A DNA stretch of 24,309 nucleotides from Psilocybe azurescens (lineage: Eukaryota; Basidiomycota; Agaricomycetes; Agaricales; Agrocybaceae): positions 1-24,309 of the forward strand of contig JAJIRX010000862.1 in assembly GCA_023853785.1 (NCBI GenBank), read 5' to 3'. The translations under genes and the position numbers were made by a program. The notes beneath the pieces are model-generated. The model was not told the DNA's origin, did no database searches, and saw only the letters and a list, made by a program, of their open reading frames with translations. Of the stretch, positions 1 through 13,146 are shown one piece after another; the first letter of the stretch is position 1, and the number at the start of each line of letters is the position of its first letter.

Positions 1-1048
1 CTTCGAAATAACCAGTCCCTGATGTGAGGAACCATTGCGTGCGTTCGAGGCCAGCTTTCTCTGCAGGCGTGTACCGTGTTAAAAGGTTGATAAAATAGAG
101 CCACGGCGATTGGGATAGATGAGGCGGCGTGATGCTAGCATAGTAGAGTTAGTATTGCGAATTTTACTGATTAAATAAAATTAATGCTTACTCTGGAAGA
201 CGGGCGTAGTTCGAATGCCAGGCTTTACTATGCTGTCCACCATAAAGCTTTGCAATTCTGCGTGTAACCTGCACAGCATAAGTGAGGGTGTGATAGGTAA
301 AGGATGCTCGAGTTTACAAAAAAGCCGATATCTCCTCCTTGAGTTACTGCATTCGCAACTGTGAGTGTCAATTCACAGAGAGTTGGTAGATCAAAACGTA
401 CCATATTCTTCTATCCCAAGGATAACATGAGCTTATTACCGGTCTAAGGTCCTTGAGTTCGGTGAAGGCGTAAAAATAACCATGATTCACAATTTACCTC
501 CGCATATTGCGAAATCTGGAATCCCTTTTACGCGGAGCATCAAGAAATCCATAGCCAGGTAAGCTAAGGACTACGACGTGAAAGCTTGGATGGTCGGGTG
601 ACGCTTCAGTCAGAAGAGGTAGAATCTTTCGGCCTTCAATGAAACTGCCTGGCCCTGCCCAGTTGTTAGAGTACAGTTTTGACATCTATATATGCGTCAT
701 AAACTCACAACCGTGAACGAAAAGAAGAGGAATGGCCCCTTCGACTTCACTCCTCTTATGAACATAATGAATACCTAGCGTTCCAAAGCCATCGACATGA
801 ATATCAGTCTTGAATTGCGGCAGTTCTTCATTCAGTTGTCTTTCGTGTTTCCTCCAGTCATATCCGGCCTTCCACCGAGCGATTAGCCGCTGCATGTCAG
901 CCAGTGGTACGCCGTAGTCGTGACCTGCATTCTCAAGCTCATCCGGAGTATCGACAAGTGCAAGTTTCTCATGCAAAAGCTTTATCTTGTCATCTGGGAC
1001 GTCGATTTTAAAAGCATTATCTGCAATGGGAAGGATAATTGAGGCCAT
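1..1048 (-). CDS. Epoxide hydrolase (alpha/beta-hydrolase with EHN N-terminal domain), 3' part outside window
   Basis: Predicted to hydrolyse epoxides to diols. I recognise the family from the N-terminal EHN domain (first ~110 residues), the oxyanion motif HGWPGSF formed across the first intron, LPGYGF, the nucleophile motif QGGDIG (Asp nucleophile), and the downstream stretches KAWHSN and GLERTQWF. Exons read as 709-1048, 498-654, 402-443, 318-346, 192-268 and 1-134. The start is the ATG at 1046-1048. About 260 of an expected ~400 residues lie in the window; the later acid and His of the catalytic triad are beyond its left edge. The usual Trp after the nucleophile is Ile here. Two frame breaks occur: one base short near 523-529 and one near 411-413. 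The family conserves the protein across both, so I read this as a damaged sequence of a real gene. It could instead be a decaying copy. Confidence 0.88.
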
Positions 1049-1637
1049 AAATCGTGGGGAAGTTAAAGAAGGGCTCGAATCAGAATTGTGGTGTCCCCTT
1101 TATCTTATGTTCCCAACTTCTCTTTCGTATTGACGTTCCTTTGCGCCTAACTATCCCCAAAGAAGAGTGTCTTGATAGTCATCGGATCTCGGCACACGAA
1201 AGAGGCACTTCCTTGCATCATGCATGCGACCAAGGCATCCTGAGAAGAGACCCAAAGAGCGCAAGAGTGCATAATACAATGATACATATGCTTTACAAGA
1301 ACCAAGTTACTACTTGAACTTCCAGAATTTGAGGCCTTGAGGGTGAGAATATGCTGCTGATTGCCGACATTCAAATACTTCGATCCAACTTCGGTCCCCA
1401 GCCTCGAGTGAGAACTCATATTTGGCTCAATTTCACTTTGCTTGGATTTTTAGGGAGGGTCGAAATTCTATACATCCCTGTCATCGCAGCATTTAACACC
1501 TTTACATACGTGTGCCCCAAAGATAAGATATTCCCGCACCTTGCCATATTGTTTTTGACAAGTAAGGCGTGGGCCACCAGCGGCGGCAATTCACTCTAGT
1601 TATAGTCGGAACATAGTAAATAGGCGTGCTTTTGCAA
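1049..1637. other. Intergenic region between epoxide hydrolase start and MSH5 stop
   Basis: This 589-bp gap separates two genes on the minus strand, so it should hold the MSH5 3' end and the epoxide hydrolase promoter. Short open frames on both strands (for example 1054-1317 and 1351-1599) show no recognisable motif and no intron-like structure joining them to anything. I see no clear TATA box or repeat. Confidence 0.5.
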
Positions 1638-4600
1638 CTACGAATTATTTACGTCATTCATGACCCTGCCCAAAACCTTTCCAAGCTTTGTCTTGACCTG
1701 TTTCTCGTCATAATCTTTCTCCGACTTCAGATCCCACTCAAGGAAACGACGACATACAGCCTCCGCATCTTCCAAATCAGCACGTTCGTCATCGGACATT
1801 CTCTCATCCAAAAGCAACCCCAGCTTGTGCGTCGTGAGAAGATATCTATTAATGCATTGAATGAATGAATTTCAGTATAAATAAAATTAGAAAGGGAGGA
1901 CTGAACTGACGTGACATATTGAGCTCGTTCAACGATACGTGACGGTATACCGAATATGTGTGCACAATTTGCAGCATGGGAGTCCAGCGAAAGCCCCTCT
2001 GCAACTCTGCAAAAACACATTTGCGAATGGTCAATGGATGATAGTGCGCGGCAAGCCGGCTTTGAAAGAAGAACCTGTATAGGTATGTGATTTTTTTCTA
2101 ATGGCCTAAGAGTCCCAGAATCTCTTCCATCGTAAGAAGTGCTAGCAGAAGGACTGGCAGTGGTTGAAGAGCACCCAAGAGAACGAGGTTCCACACTTGC
2201 ACCGGAGCTCGACGTGAACATGACCTGCATATGGCGGAATGACACGGGGACGCGTTCCGGGTCGAGAAGTTCCTCATTAAACACCCGTGGAAGTGAGTGG
2301 CAACCAGTACCTTTGGACAGTCGGAACCTCGTTTGAGAAGATGTCGAAGCACACCACAAAAAGACCTGCGCCATCTATGTCGCGGAAGTATGTAAGCTAG
2401 TGTAAGAGACAGACAGAGATAGGCAAAAGCCATTTCCAACAACGCTAGCAAGCCTTGGCCAAAAAGAGACAACGCAGATGCAACAAAAGAATACAGGGAG
2501 AGCGCAGGAAAAAGGTTGTCTCGTTTGGGCAGATAGAAGAAAGGTAACGAGCCTGTTGAGAGAGTGCCTTTTCCGAATTCATCAAGAACGATCAAGGATC
2601 GAGAAGAGCAATTACGAAGGGCAAGAGAGACCTGAGCTAAATCAATCATGAACGCTGACTGGACCTAGAAACGAATTCAACGAATCAATAATGATCGGCG
2701 ATTGAGAACGGGCATGTGGACCACCAATCTAGGTGCACCACACGTTGTCGTTGGGCAGCTTGAACACATTAATCACTTTTGAGACTGATTCTCGCGTAGT
2801 TACACGAGTAAATACTGATTATCAAAATTGTTAGCATAGAATAATGTGTTCGAAGATAGATAAACAACTCTTATCGACAATGCCTAACCTCGCAGATTCC
2901 GCTGAGACGAAACTAAAAAGAAATTAAGAGTTATTGACTTCACATAGGTACAATGCATACCAGCCAACCTCGAATTTGGTTTCAGAACATGAAGAAGAAG
3001 GTTCAATAAACATCATACCTGGGCCATAATTTGAATTAGGGCTATCTTGTGGTGTATCAGAAAGGAATACGTATTGACAAGTATCGGACCTACCTGCTTC
3101 ATGTAGACACTCTATAGAATGTTACACAGTTAGTGAATAAACCACGAATGTGGTGGGGCAGATAACGTACTTTCCCGCAGGCATTAGCACCTGTACAGAG
3201 CAACACACTGTTCCACTGTTTGCCGTCTTCCCGGATACTCGGGATTCGATCCGATTCCAGCCCCTCCAATGAGACGAGCATCATTGGGCACGAACGTGTG
3301 GACCACTCGTTCTTGAAGAGGATGCCTATGACCACCGGTTACGGTTAAAACGAGTCATCAGTATTTAATGAAGTTCAATACCTTCCCTGAGTGATTTCGA
3401 TCAGGTTTTCTTGAATCATTTCAGGACGTCGATAATCGTATAGTCTAGAGGCTTCCCGAAAGACAAGAGACAGTCAAGCTCTGCGCATACATCGCATGCA
3501 GCTGTTATTTCTCCGACACGAACAAGAACCTCTTCTAGAAGTTCCTGGATTATTTCTAATTCTCTATCCACGATAGTTGAATGCAGGTCTCCGATATGAA
3601 CATCCAGATCTGTCCTAAAACGTCACATTCTGGAGCACAGCCGACAAACACGATGTTGCTCACCGTTCATTTCTTGAGATTTGAAATAGACGTTGGTACT
3701 TTGCAGAGTTTAGCAAGGAATATTAATATCAACAGCCGTCACCTACTCTGATGAGAACTGAAAAAGAGGTTATAGAAAGCTCAAATGTCTATGTTGACCA
3801 TGTTACGCACCTGGAATGTCCAGCCTTCAAGGGTTGAATACCGGCTTCTCCTCGCCATTCTTCTGACATTGGAACGCATATGAGGTAGCCTGTAGTTTCA
3901 TTAATCACGGTGCCTCATGAATATGAACATCGATATTTACCCAGTTGGGGAAAGTAAACCACATTCAAACAAGTAGTATATTCGGCAGGGATGGTCTGGG
4001 AGATTTGTTCCGCAACATTTGACTTTTCCAGAACGGTTTAATGTGCGAAAACATAAGATGGCGAGCACTTGTGACTTACCAGAACAGAGTCAATACCGTG
4101 GTAAGTGAATTTTCGGTTGTCCAAATCTTCATCGATATGGGGTCGTACACAGACTCTTTCGTGGCTGGAAGACTCTTCCCAGTCGATCTAGTACAAATCA
4201 TTTATCTTCCGAAAGGTACGTGCTAGGCCACTTACTATGTCGTTAACCTTTATACCAATTTCCCTGAATGTTGGGATATCTAAAGCAGCAACAACCTGTC
4301 TCTTATTCTCATTTTCCATTCACAAGAAATATGCTGTTTAAGGCCCACCTTTTCAGGACCTCAACATGGCCTGGGTTATTCAGCTCCGACAAAGAATCAC
4401 GTAGCATAGTGACATGATAAGTGAACTGTTTACTTGGTCAAAAGAAGAATAAAGTCAGCAGAAGGAACCGAAACAAACCTTAACCAGTCCTTGCCAGTCC
4501 GTCAGTCTGGCTTTGCCATCTTCATCAGAGCCATGATATGGGGCACGTTCTTGATGCCTTTGAGATGTTTATGCATCATATTGGCTGTCACAACATTTTC

Positions 4601-6086
4601 TGGCAGCACGAAACATTCTACTGCGTCATGACGAGAAGAAATTTCTGGAATCGAAAGGGATGGACGAAGCAACCAGGTTCGTAGAAGTGCACGTCCAGAT
4701 GTAGTCTTCGTCCCGTTTAAAATACCTACATATGAAAATCAGGCAAAGACAAGGCTGTAGACCCCAATACATACCGAACAACGACAATCCTTCCTTAGTT
4801 TTATCGGAATGCACAGAGGCATGACTTTCATTCTCAAACACTTGTAGCGATCTAAAACAAAATCAGTAGTACGCACTACGATGGTAACGACACTATGAGG
4901 CTTACAATAAGGCATCTGCGTTGATTTGCATTGCTTGGTCACTATAAAGGTGTAAGCTGACGACTTTCCAAAGGAGAAGAATCATACACAGAAAGAATTT
5001 CGATATCCCTGATATCTATTCCTCCAATCCCTTCGTCATCACAGTCACTGAGTGCCTTTTCTCGTACGATATGATCAAGCAGAGCGCCGATCGAAGCCAT
5101 CTGAGAGTTGTTAGCTTTGATAAATAAAGATAATTTGCGAAGACCGTACACAAGAGGAGAAAATTCGACAGATGCAAAGTTCGATAGCCTGATTGAGGCG
5201 TTCCACCTCCTTGCCGTAGGATCGCCTGTAGTTTCTCGTCTAGACCTCATGAAGTCATAAGCATTTTTAGGACGTAACGAGTGAGAATCAGGTTCGGAAG
5301 AAGGTGGTAAATCGTTCTCCTCTGCAGAAAAATGACTGAAGAGGCTAAGCCCGAGCAACCTATCACGTCCTCTGGATGCCACGAATTCTTTAAATGGACG
5401 GATCTGCAAAGTCCCATTGACAGATTCCACTGTATTGCATCAATAATACGCATATATGCAGCATTTGATAAGATGAGCCTACTTTGAGTATTAAGCATGT
5501 CAATAAAGTCATCGTCAGCATGAGAGCTGGTCAACACGATGTCAGGGTTGACTTGTTCGAGCACTATGAGGTCAAGATTAAAATTTATCCTGTTGACGTT
5601 TTCAAGTTTGGAGTTGAGCTCTCACACATTCTAATCAGATCGAAGTGGCGCGTTTCTTGAGTGTCCTCCACTATAGAAATGATTCTTTTGGTGGGCTCAA
5701 AGTACGCGCATCCAATTTTCCACTTGACAAACAGCGTGCAGATTAGAAAGGAGACAAGGACAACCCAGCATTGACGAGGATATAACATAAACATACTTAG
5801 AGCACAATGCTATTAAGCAAGTCTAAACAATTACATCCGTGAAGGTCAGAATGGAAGTTGATCTAATTGTCCGCACCGGTGTTACTTACCTTTTCACCGG
5901 TCTCTGTTTCTTCTTCCGAACTTGTCTCAATATCTTGATTAGTAGAAGCAGTCTGTCCTAATTTCCCTCCCAGCGAACTCTTTTTCTTTGAGATCGCGCA
6001 GAAGGACTTGTTGAACGGGACGAAGCTTCAGATTCATCTTGGACCGACTCCGAAACTTTCCGAAAAGTACGCCCGCGTTTCTGCAT
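1638..6086 (-). CDS. MSH5: MutS homolog MSH5 (meiotic crossover factor)
   Basis: MSH5 pairs with MSH4 to form a clamp that stabilises meiotic recombination intermediates; it does not repair mismatches. Evidence: an N-terminal block with CAYFEPTKRIISIVED and VNPDIVLTSSHADDDF, a core with LQVFENESHAS, KEGLSLFG, LLRTWLLRPSLSIPEISSR and DWQGLVK, and a C-terminal ATPase. The ATPase has Walker A GANACGK at 3171-3191 (next residue Ser after an intron), Walker B region LIVLDEFGKGT around 2563-2600, and the switch VLVATHFH. Exons I can place include 5890-6086, 5483-5563, 5152-5429, 4988-5100, 4906-4941, 4775-4851, 4479-4725, 4349-4425, 1911-~2034 and 1638-1845. The start is the ATG at 6084-6086. One-base-short frame breaks lie near 5962-5967, 4512-4514, 2358-2362 and 2284-2286. 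A Ser/Thr-rich insertion sits between the switch and the C-terminal helices. Several middle exon borders are approximate. Confidence 0.9.
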
Positions 6087-6584
6087 TCTAGCAAAGGTGC
6101 AAGATCGATGCTGAAGTAGGCAAACGGAGTTCAGTTTGACGGAATACTGGAGCAACGATCATGCATAAAAACAAGAAGTAAACTTAGAGCGAAATTAAAG
6201 AACCACTATTATGTGCATTGTTTGGTCCAAGCATCTAATTACAGTAAAGTTGACGAGTACACTGTGTTCGAGTAAATCTGCAAAAAAGCGAAATATTATT
6301 CAATTGTACTACGTGTATGTTTGCAAAATAGGAAACTTTATTTAAATGGAACGGCATCAAACAAAGAGAAAATTATGCTGCAGGGAAAAAGGGTATCCTC
6401 AAACAGCCACAGCATTACTACAGTTTAGGATTTGTGGATTTGTAAAGGTCAATATTGAGAGCAAGAAGAGAGCGGGGGAACAATCCAAAAACGAACAACA
6501 ATAGGTAGGAGATTATAGATGTGGCAGAAATACATGAATGAGGGTGATCGATCAGTCTTGGACGATTTATCAGTGAATATGCGA
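6087..6584. other. Intergenic region between MSH5 start and SCH9 stop
   Basis: About 500 bp, rather A/T-rich, between two minus-strand genes. It should contain the MSH5 promoter and the SCH9 3' untranslated region and polyadenylation site. A frame at 6418-6759 looks open only because it runs through the last SCH9 intron and past its true stop. I see no other gene here. Confidence 0.5.
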
Positions 6585-8775
<2,191 letters not shown>

Positions 8776-9070
8776 AGGAATGGAGAGGGATTGGGCAAAG
8801 AATAAGAGGAAGTTAAGTTATAAAAGAAAGCCTGCTTTCGAATAGTATCGCAGTGAGGTGGCAAAAGAGTGTGAGCCGACTTTATTCGGGTTTTTGTGGG
8901 TTGTCAGTTGATTGTCCAGTGTTCTCGTTGTCAGTGTTTGAACTTTGAAACCCGCTTTTACGTTTCGGCATCTCCCAATCAGGGCTTTCGGACCAAAGCT
9001 TCCTCGCTCGCTCTTCGTCTCCACCATCCATATAAGAAATGCCCTTCACCGTTACTCCTCAATCCCCGCC
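8776..9070. promoter_or_regulatory. Divergent promoter region between SCH9 and the unidentified plus-strand gene
   Basis: A ~295-bp gap lies between the SCH9 ATG (minus strand) and the first ATG at 9071 (plus strand), so any regulatory sites are shared or closely packed. The right-hand part before 9071 is C/T-rich, which is common just upstream of fungal starts. No specific binding site can be named from the sequence alone. Confidence 0.45.
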
Positions 9071-10825
9071 ATGGAACACTCCAACCGGTTCAACCGGTCC
9101 TTCTTGGCTCTCACCGGCCTTCTGCACGATCTTTCCGACATAGATGACCCCGTCGACAACCATCCAATGGAATGGAGGTGGCTTATCCAACAGGCTCTGG
9201 CAGCCGCTCCCTCATCTTTCCACCTTCCTTGTCAGAAACGCTATTGAGTCTGTCTCAATCGCAGCAAAAATATATACTACCGGCGTCGGATTGGAACTTC
9301 TCATCTGCTCCGATTTGATAGAAACCCGGACGGACATTATGCATCGGCCACCCATCTCGGGCGTCAGAATGGAAGATATCCTGAAGTGTCATCAACGGTA
9401 TGTCCCATATTGACTTATTTGACTCTGGACGACTCATGCTTGCAATGTGCAGCCTGTCTAACTTCAAAGAGCATGCTTTGTTAATTGAAGGTCTCCTGAG
9501 AGACTGGATATCCCATATTCACAAGCCAGCCAGGTCTCCAGAATTCATATCAAATCTGTATATCGCCATCTGCTTAAACTCTGCTCCTTATATCTTGCAT
9601 TCCTTTGACCTCCAACACCCAAACATATCTGTGTTCGCTCAGGTGTTGAATAGCGATAGCTTTGTGCACTCGCCCTTGGTTCACTTCCACCGGGCAAATG
9701 ATACTGACCGGCTTTTTTTCTTGCACTCACGGCAATCTGGAACAATAGTTTTGTATCCGATAATCAGACATCAAAGCCTGATATTAGGCTGATGAACGAA
9801 CTCTTTGCAGTCAATGGCTCACCGATCAAAAACTACCCGAGTATACTCCAGGTCATTGGAAACACAAGCTCCATTCTATATCATACAAAATGTTATAACT
9901 TGTCTTTCGTGGGTTGATCGTTGATCTCAAGGACTTCTGGCTGGCGCTGTCCCTGATCTTAATATGGCCAACCGTCTTCGTTCACTTTCGAGATATCTTG
10001 AACTCTTGTATACTACTCTCTCCACGTTGATGCATTCTCCTCTCTTTTATAGCTTTTTTGATATTGAAACTCATTCTTTTGAACAAGTTAACTGGTCGGC
10101 TCGATTCACCTTGTGTCTGTTCTTCCTTATCATCACGTACAAAGACAATTCGCAACTCTTCTATCTTAACTGGCTCATGAAGCAGGGGTATCATGTGGAT
10201 GCTTACTCTGAATAGGACATCACTACACGGTATTTGTTTGCAGGACTCTCAAGAAGCACACCCAAACATGCGCGAGCCCCCTTACGATTACCTTTCAATT
10301 TTTGCAAATCAGAGGGATACCTGTTGCCCCCGATCCTGTGTCATTACAACAGATGCGCCAGGTCTTCGTTGATAGACATACATCCCTTTTCAACCTTCCC
10401 AATGCAACGAACCTATCAACAGAAATCGCGGAAGTTTTTGATATGCATCCCCTCCCCTGCTCGGCTGCCCAGGATCGTCCATGTTTTGACGGCGTCGATC
10501 TTCTGGGATTCACGCCCCATTCCCGAGATTCTATGATGGTTAAAACGTCTGCCTTTCCACAAAACGTCGCCATCTATTTGTTGGCACATCTTCAGGAAAA
10601 ACTCAACGAAAAAATTCTCACCGCTCTGTACGCACCAATGCGGAGAAGACAAATCAAAGACATATTGCGCGTTTGTGCAAATATGCAACGCTCGTCCGCC
10701 GGCATTTTTTCGTTTGACTGAGATATCGAATGACATACATATCCATGACAATTGGCATCTGTTCATTGGTTTCTGTCGATCTTGATGGCCGTATACTCCG
10801 TAGTATCGTACGATTTCGTACGATG
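9071..10825 (+). CDS. Unidentified protein, fragmented reading frame, possible membrane segments
   Basis: I do not recognise this gene. It opens with an ATG at 9071 (MEHSNRFNRSFLALTGLLHD) facing away from SCH9. A convincing intron lies at 9398-9452 (GTATGT...GTGCAG), after which a clean exon encodes EHALLIEGLLRDWISHI and VFAQVLNSDSF. Protein-like sequence continues in changing frames with apparent breaks near 9157-9164, 9313-9318, 9745-9750, 9910-9915, 10030, 10300, 10700 and 10783. A hydrophobic run FWLALSLILIWPTVFVHF (9932-9985) and a second near 10036-10080 suggest membrane segments. Downstream pieces include IRGIPVAPDPVSLQQMRQVF and HIHDNWHLFIGFCRS. The breaks resemble those in the neighbouring identified genes, so this may be one protein of roughly 500 residues. 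It could also be two genes, or a decayed one. The end point is uncertain. Confidence 0.4.
10806..10823. repeat. Twin 8-bp palindromes TCGTACGA
   Basis: The octamer TCGTACGA is its own reverse complement and occurs twice, at 10806-10813 and 10816-10823, separated by TT. It lies at the presumed 3' end of the unidentified coding region, about 130 bp before the left arm of the inverted-repeat element. It may be a dimer-binding site, part of a repeat, or chance. Confidence 0.6.
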
Positions 10826-10951
10826 ATGACTCCAATTAACGCGTCGAAGATCGGCTCCTATATCATCTCTCGGCGTCAATTCGCAATTTATCAGCACCGC
10901 GTAGATTCGAACATTTTAGCGCTTAAAAATCATAGTATTTATGTCGGCCTC

Positions 10952-11017
10952 CTCAGGCTTCCTCTCGATAGAGAGGCTGGCAAACTATAAACTCGGTGAT
11001 CTCGGTCGCTAGGCACA
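10952..11017 (+). repeat. Left arm of inverted repeat
   Basis: 66-bp arm pairing with 11642-11712. It overlaps the last codons of an open frame that ends at 10990, so that frame's tail probably comes from the repeat and not from a host gene. Confidence 0.7.
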
Positions 11018-11160
11018 AATTTAAAGGGGAAGCTTTAATTACATTCAGTCACAGCTACCTCCGTATTCCTAGTACAACATTGCCTGTATGCATAGATAAC
11101 GGAAAGATTGTTTAGATAACAGAACTCGCAAAGTAATGGCAGGGTCTACTGTAGTTAGTT

Positions 11161-11355
11161 AATAAGAATTCCTTCCAACCTCATGCACACCAAATTCCCT
11201 CTCCAACAGATGCTCAAATACACGAAATCTTCAAGTTTCTCGAACAACAGTTGGGAATACAAATGGGCGACATCATCAATGATAAATATAGCGATCACCC
11301 GGCTTCCCAGAGTGTTATTCAAGTTATCAACTTTACTTTATCTGGCGATAAGTAA
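11161..11355 (+). other. Possible coding remnant inside the inverted-repeat element
   Basis: One plus-strand frame ending in TAA at 11353-11355 reads like a helical protein segment, for example DAQIHEIFKFLEQQLGIQMG followed by ASQSVIQVINFTLSGDK. From memory, this helix spacing recalls the N-terminal part of repeat-associated agaricomycete proteins of the DUF6589 kind, but the likeness is weak. The opposite strand is also open over the same bases (LLFEKLEDFVYLSICW), so the coding strand cannot be decided. No start codon or complete gene structure is visible. It could be the residue of an element's former gene. Confidence 0.22.
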
Positions 11356-11641
11356 TCCAAGGGATCCTTTCCCTTCACTGAGGGTCAAAGCCGCCAGTAT
11401 CTGGCACCAACATCCCCTTTTCCTAAATTGCTTCTCTGTGAGATCGTGTATTTTCTTAATAGTCCATTTACTCGATGTAGTAGTTTCCGTATTCGTACTT
11501 GAAGTTGACCCCGAGTCCATTGTCGTCACTGCAAAACGGATGTCGAGATTCTTTGACGCGAATGTTGACGCGAGTTTTCGACCCCTATAATTGACTGTGA
11601 CACCGACATTACCACATTGAGACTGAGATATCAAAAACTAA

Positions 11642-11712
11642 TGTGCCTAGCGACCAAGTTCACTGAGTTCATGGTTTGCCAGCCTCTCTACTTATCGCGA
11701 GGCCGGCCTGAG
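11642..11712 (-). repeat. Right arm of inverted repeat
   Basis: 71-bp arm, reverse-complementary to 10952-11017 with a 4-base gap and a handful of substitutions concentrated in the middle and near the outer end. The divergence between the arms suggests the element is not recent. Confidence 0.7.
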
Positions 11713-13129
11713 TTTTGTTTGCCCCTGTGTACGAATGAATTAAAATTTCAGGCCCCGTTCCCCTTCCTCTAGGCCTAGGAAGTAGCATCCGAAGCGATAC
11801 AAGAGGCTGGTTTTAGGAGCCTGCCGTGTAATCATATTTTCGTCGTATGATGAGCTGACCACATTGCATCTTCTGAACAATGGGATTCTGGGAAGATTGG
11901 CATTTGGCCGACGATTTCGTGGAAACTGAATCACACAGGAATTACACAAAGCCTACATAAATAGGACAAGGTCCTAGTTGATTGCGTGGATTCAGAAGAC
12001 ATAATTCCTGACGGAGGTAGATCCGGTTTTATTGGCATCCAACCATACTCCTCCTGGATTTAATGTGTTGAATGCGTGACAGGTGAGACAGTTTCAGACT
12101 GACCACACCGGCGAGATATAGCTCATCTCAGCGTTATATGTAAGAGTAGGTATACTTTGGGGTGTTTTTTTGGTGCAAGTACAGTTGCTACCGTCAGGTC
12201 GAGCGTTTAAAACGATCTATTTTTAACGTGACCCCTAAGAGCCTGAGCCAATAAATACCTACAAGAAATTTCTTAGGTTTTAAGAGCATGTCGTACTTAC
12301 TTCCTAATAATCTTTTGAAAATTCTGTAGCTTCTACAATCAAACTAATCTGTCTGTGTGCAAGGGATCACGAAACCTCAGATTAAAGCTTTTCAATTCAT
12401 AGGCGAACAGTGCCTATGAGGGAGTATATACTCAGTGACGCGCATGTTCATTTTGCCGCATTGCCATTGAGTCGACATCGGGTGCTTGCAGCATGTTAGG
12501 TGTGACCATCGCGTCTTTAGCGGAAGTCTGGCACACGTAGATTACACGGACAAAATCGTAAGTGATCGTGGAAGTTGATAGACTCAGAGTTAGTTGTTTT
12601 GGGGTTCAGAGCATCATGAAACAGCAGTCTAGTATTTAGCTTAGGGACGATTCATAGAGGCATGAGGGGGCACCGTGCACCTACTCTATCGTGCGGGGCG
12701 ATCAGAGAGGGGTACCATATGGGAAATTGACTGGGCACTGGGCGATGGCCACAAACATCCTTGATTACTGTCTTGGCCATGAAGGTGATAATCTCTCAAT
12801 TCTTTTGTGAGACACAGGAGACATCGCTGAACAGCCCAAATGATGAATGTTGAACGGAGCTGCGTTCCATCGTTTAGGTTCAAAAACCTAGCATGCGGAG
12901 ATTAATGACGATTTAGAAGCTTCAGTATTCTATTATGTACTAAATGATGAGCTTAGTTTGTGTCCGAGAGGTATTTTAAGACGTTCCAATACTGTTGTAT
13001 GGCGCAAGCTGCGCGGTATAAGAAATATAGACGTTGGATGAAAAAGGTCGGATAGAATTATTCATACCTTATGTGGGCGGCCAAGTATTCTCTGGTGGGG
13101 CCGCCTTCTCTTTGTTCGGTTATAATTTC

Positions 13130-13146
13130 ATTACCGTCACGGTAAT
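13130..13146. promoter_or_regulatory. Inverted repeat ATTACCG-N3-CGGTAAT, possible zinc-cluster factor site
   Basis: Seven-base arms match perfectly around a TCA spacer, giving CCG-N3-CGG at the core. A further ACGGTAA half-site follows at 13158-13164. Zn2Cys6 fungal regulators, including those that control drug exporters, bind paired CGG triplets. The site is about 365 bp upstream of the transporter ATG. Function is inferred from pattern and position only. Confidence 0.33.

Larger units (their letters stand above)
10952..11712. mobile_element. Candidate non-autonomous element bounded by ~70-bp inverted repeats
   Basis: The left arm (10952-11017) and the reverse complement of the right arm (11642-11712) align over their whole length. 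They share an outer CTCAGGC, a 15-bp identical block GAGAGGCTGGCAAAC and an inner 12-bp identical block TCGCTAGGCACA. Between these blocks are about five substitutions in 24 bases, and there is a 4-base gap nearer the outer end. The interior is about 624 bp, with no transposase that I can recognise. This is the layout of a MITE-like or otherwise deleted DNA transposon. I could not find a target-site duplication, so the exact ends are uncertain. A simple ancient inverted duplication is the alternative. Confidence 0.6.

Noticed and set aside
9453..9700. Resemblance of the unidentified protein to the N-terminal domain of CNOT11
   Set aside because: Only a short pattern near VFAQVLNS looks similar; the conserved CNOT11 motifs that should follow are absent.
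9900..10200. TGA recoding in the unidentified gene (in-frame TGA at 10028 and 10178 in one long frame)
   Set aside because: The region has several apparent base losses, so frame assignment is unsafe and ordinary frame breaks explain the stops. No recoding signal is visible.
11740..12883. Small minus-strand genes at 11740-11949 and 12686-12883
   Set aside because: No motifs, no splice context, no start-site support and unusual composition; open by chance.
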